A stretch of 6,031 nucleotides of DNA from Phycisphaerales bacterium UBA4658 (GTDB lineage: Bacteria > Planctomycetota > Phycisphaerae > Phycisphaerales > UBA1924): the NCBI GenBank assembly GCA_002405485.1, contig DHLW01000087.1:58961-64991 (forward strand), written 5' to 3'. Position numbers and translations under genes: made by a program. The notes beneath the pieces are model-generated. The model saw nothing but the letters and a program-made list of their open reading frames with translations. It ran no database searches and was not told where the DNA came from. This document shows positions 5,230 through 6,031 of this stretch, in pieces. The first letter of the stretch is position 1. The number at the start of each line of letters is the position of its first letter.

Positions 5230-6031
5230 TCAGATCTCGTGGGCGAGTTCCCAGCGCTCGGGGGAGCGCCACAGCCGGGAACGCATGAGCTCGCGTTCAA
5301 GGACGAACTCCTTCGGGAGCCGGTCGAGGAACTTGTCGAAAAGCTCCTCGTGCGATCGCGCCTCGGAAGCACCCGCGTCTCGGCCGACGGACATCAGGTC
5401 GTAGAACGCGCTCGGGGGGAAGTCGAGGCCCTTCCACTCGATGTCCTCGTGCCGGGGCATCCATCCCAGCGGGCTTTCGACGGCGAAGCCGCGTCCGTGG
5501 ACGCGATCGACGATCCACTTGAGGACGCGCATGTTCTCGCCGAAGCCGGGCCAGATGAACTTGCCCTGGTCGTTCTTGCGGAACCAGTTCACGCGGAAGA
5601 TGCGAGGCGGGTTGTTGACGCGGCGACCGACGTTGAGCCAGTGGGTGAAGTAGTCGGCCATGTTGTACCCGCAGAAGGGGAGCATGGCCATGGGATCTCG
5701 ACGCATGGCGGCCTGGCCGATGGCGGCGGCGGTCGCTTCGGAGCCCATGGTGGCGGCGAGGTACACCCCGTGCGACCAGTTGAAGGCCTGGAAGACCAGG
5801 GGCATGTCCTTGCTGACGCGGCCGCCGAAGACGAACGCGGAGATGGGAACGCCGGCGGGGTTCTCCCACTCGGGATCAATGCACGGGCACTGGCTGGCCG
5901 GGGCGGTGAAGCGTGCGTTCGGATGGGCGGCGGGCCGGCCGCAGCCCGGGGTCCAGTCCTCGCCCTTCCAGTCGATGAGGTGGGCGGGGGGCTGCTCGGT
6001 CATGCCTTCCCACCAGACGTCGCCGTCGTCG
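5230..6031 (-). CDS. pckG: GTP-dependent phosphoenolpyruvate carboxykinase, C-terminal part
   Basis: The gene starts beyond the right edge; 266 C-terminal residues of a protein of about 600 are visible. The frame opens with [10 protein letters not shown], the family's conserved GDVWWEG. PckG interconverts oxaloacetate plus GTP with phosphoenolpyruvate, GDP and CO2 in the cytosol, for gluconeogenesis or anaplerosis. Visible signatures are [17 protein letters not shown] (FGGR at fragment residues 68-71), MGSEATAAA, and [19 protein letters not shown] near 148-166. The phenylalanines and asparagine that hold guanine in the human enzyme (F517, F525, F530, N533) are all kept, which points to GTP rather than ATP. 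The second Arg of the common FGGRR is Val here. The P-loop and metal-binding residues lie outside the window. The stop at 5230 gives a normal family C-terminus. It converges on the BshC-like gene with a 30-base gap and no visible terminator hairpin. Confidence 0.96.
   Translation of the reverse strand, partial: DDGDVWWEGMTEQPPAHLIDWKGEDWTPGCGRPAAHPNARFTAPASQCPCIDPEWENPAGVPISAFVFGGRVSKDMPLVFQAFNWSHGVYLAATMGSEATAAAIGQAAMRRDPMAMLPFCGYNMADYFTHWLNVGRRVNNPPRIFRVNWFRKNDQGKFIWPGFGENMRVLKWIVDRVHGRGFAVESPLGWMPRHEDIEWKGLDFPPSAFYDLMSVGRDAGASEARSHEELFDKFLDRLPKEFVLERELMRSRLWRSPERWELAHEI

Overview
The window is high-GC bacterial DNA with a chromosomal, housekeeping character. It holds one complete essential gene (gltX), the ends of two other conserved genes (ychF and a GTP-type pckG), a GT2 glycosyltransferase and two proteins without a firm function. 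The gene set and the style of the GluRS, PEPCK and unknown proteins suggest a planctomycete, perhaps of the Phycisphaerae. That placement comes from recalled family resemblance and is not proven here. I see no insertion sequence, phage gene, CRISPR array, rRNA or convincing tRNA.

Layout, left to right. Bases 2-172 (+) encode the last 56 residues of the ribosome-associated ATPase YchF. It converges on gltX (glutamyl-tRNA synthetase, 206-2047, -), with a 33-base gap and no clear terminator. gltX is divergent, across 76 bases, from a 196-residue protein of unknown function (2124-2714, +). A 266-base non-coding gap (2715-2980) follows. It contains an unusual AT-richer knot: an 18-base near-palindrome between two copies of CTTGATCG, overlapping a possible promoter. 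Next come a soluble GT2 glycosyltransferase (2981-3754, +) and a 486-residue protein (3739-5199, +) that overlap by 16 bases and look like a two-gene operon. The last gene, pckG (from beyond the right edge to 5230, -), converges on that operon with 30 bases between the two stop codons.

The genes do not form one obvious pathway. YchF and GltX serve translation, and PckG serves gluconeogenesis or anaplerosis. The most interesting part is the GT2 operon. Its second protein matches no family I can name with certainty, but its motif order and C-terminal helical region recall BshC, the cysteine-adding enzyme of bacillithiol synthesis. The partner glycosyltransferase is not of the BshA (GT4) type, so a bacillithiol role cannot be inferred from context. 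GltX is also notable for a roughly 70-residue insertion directly after its KMSKR loop.

I found no clear evidence for an undescribed defence or mobile system. The leads worth following are the BshC-like protein with its GT2 partner, and the palindrome upstream of them.
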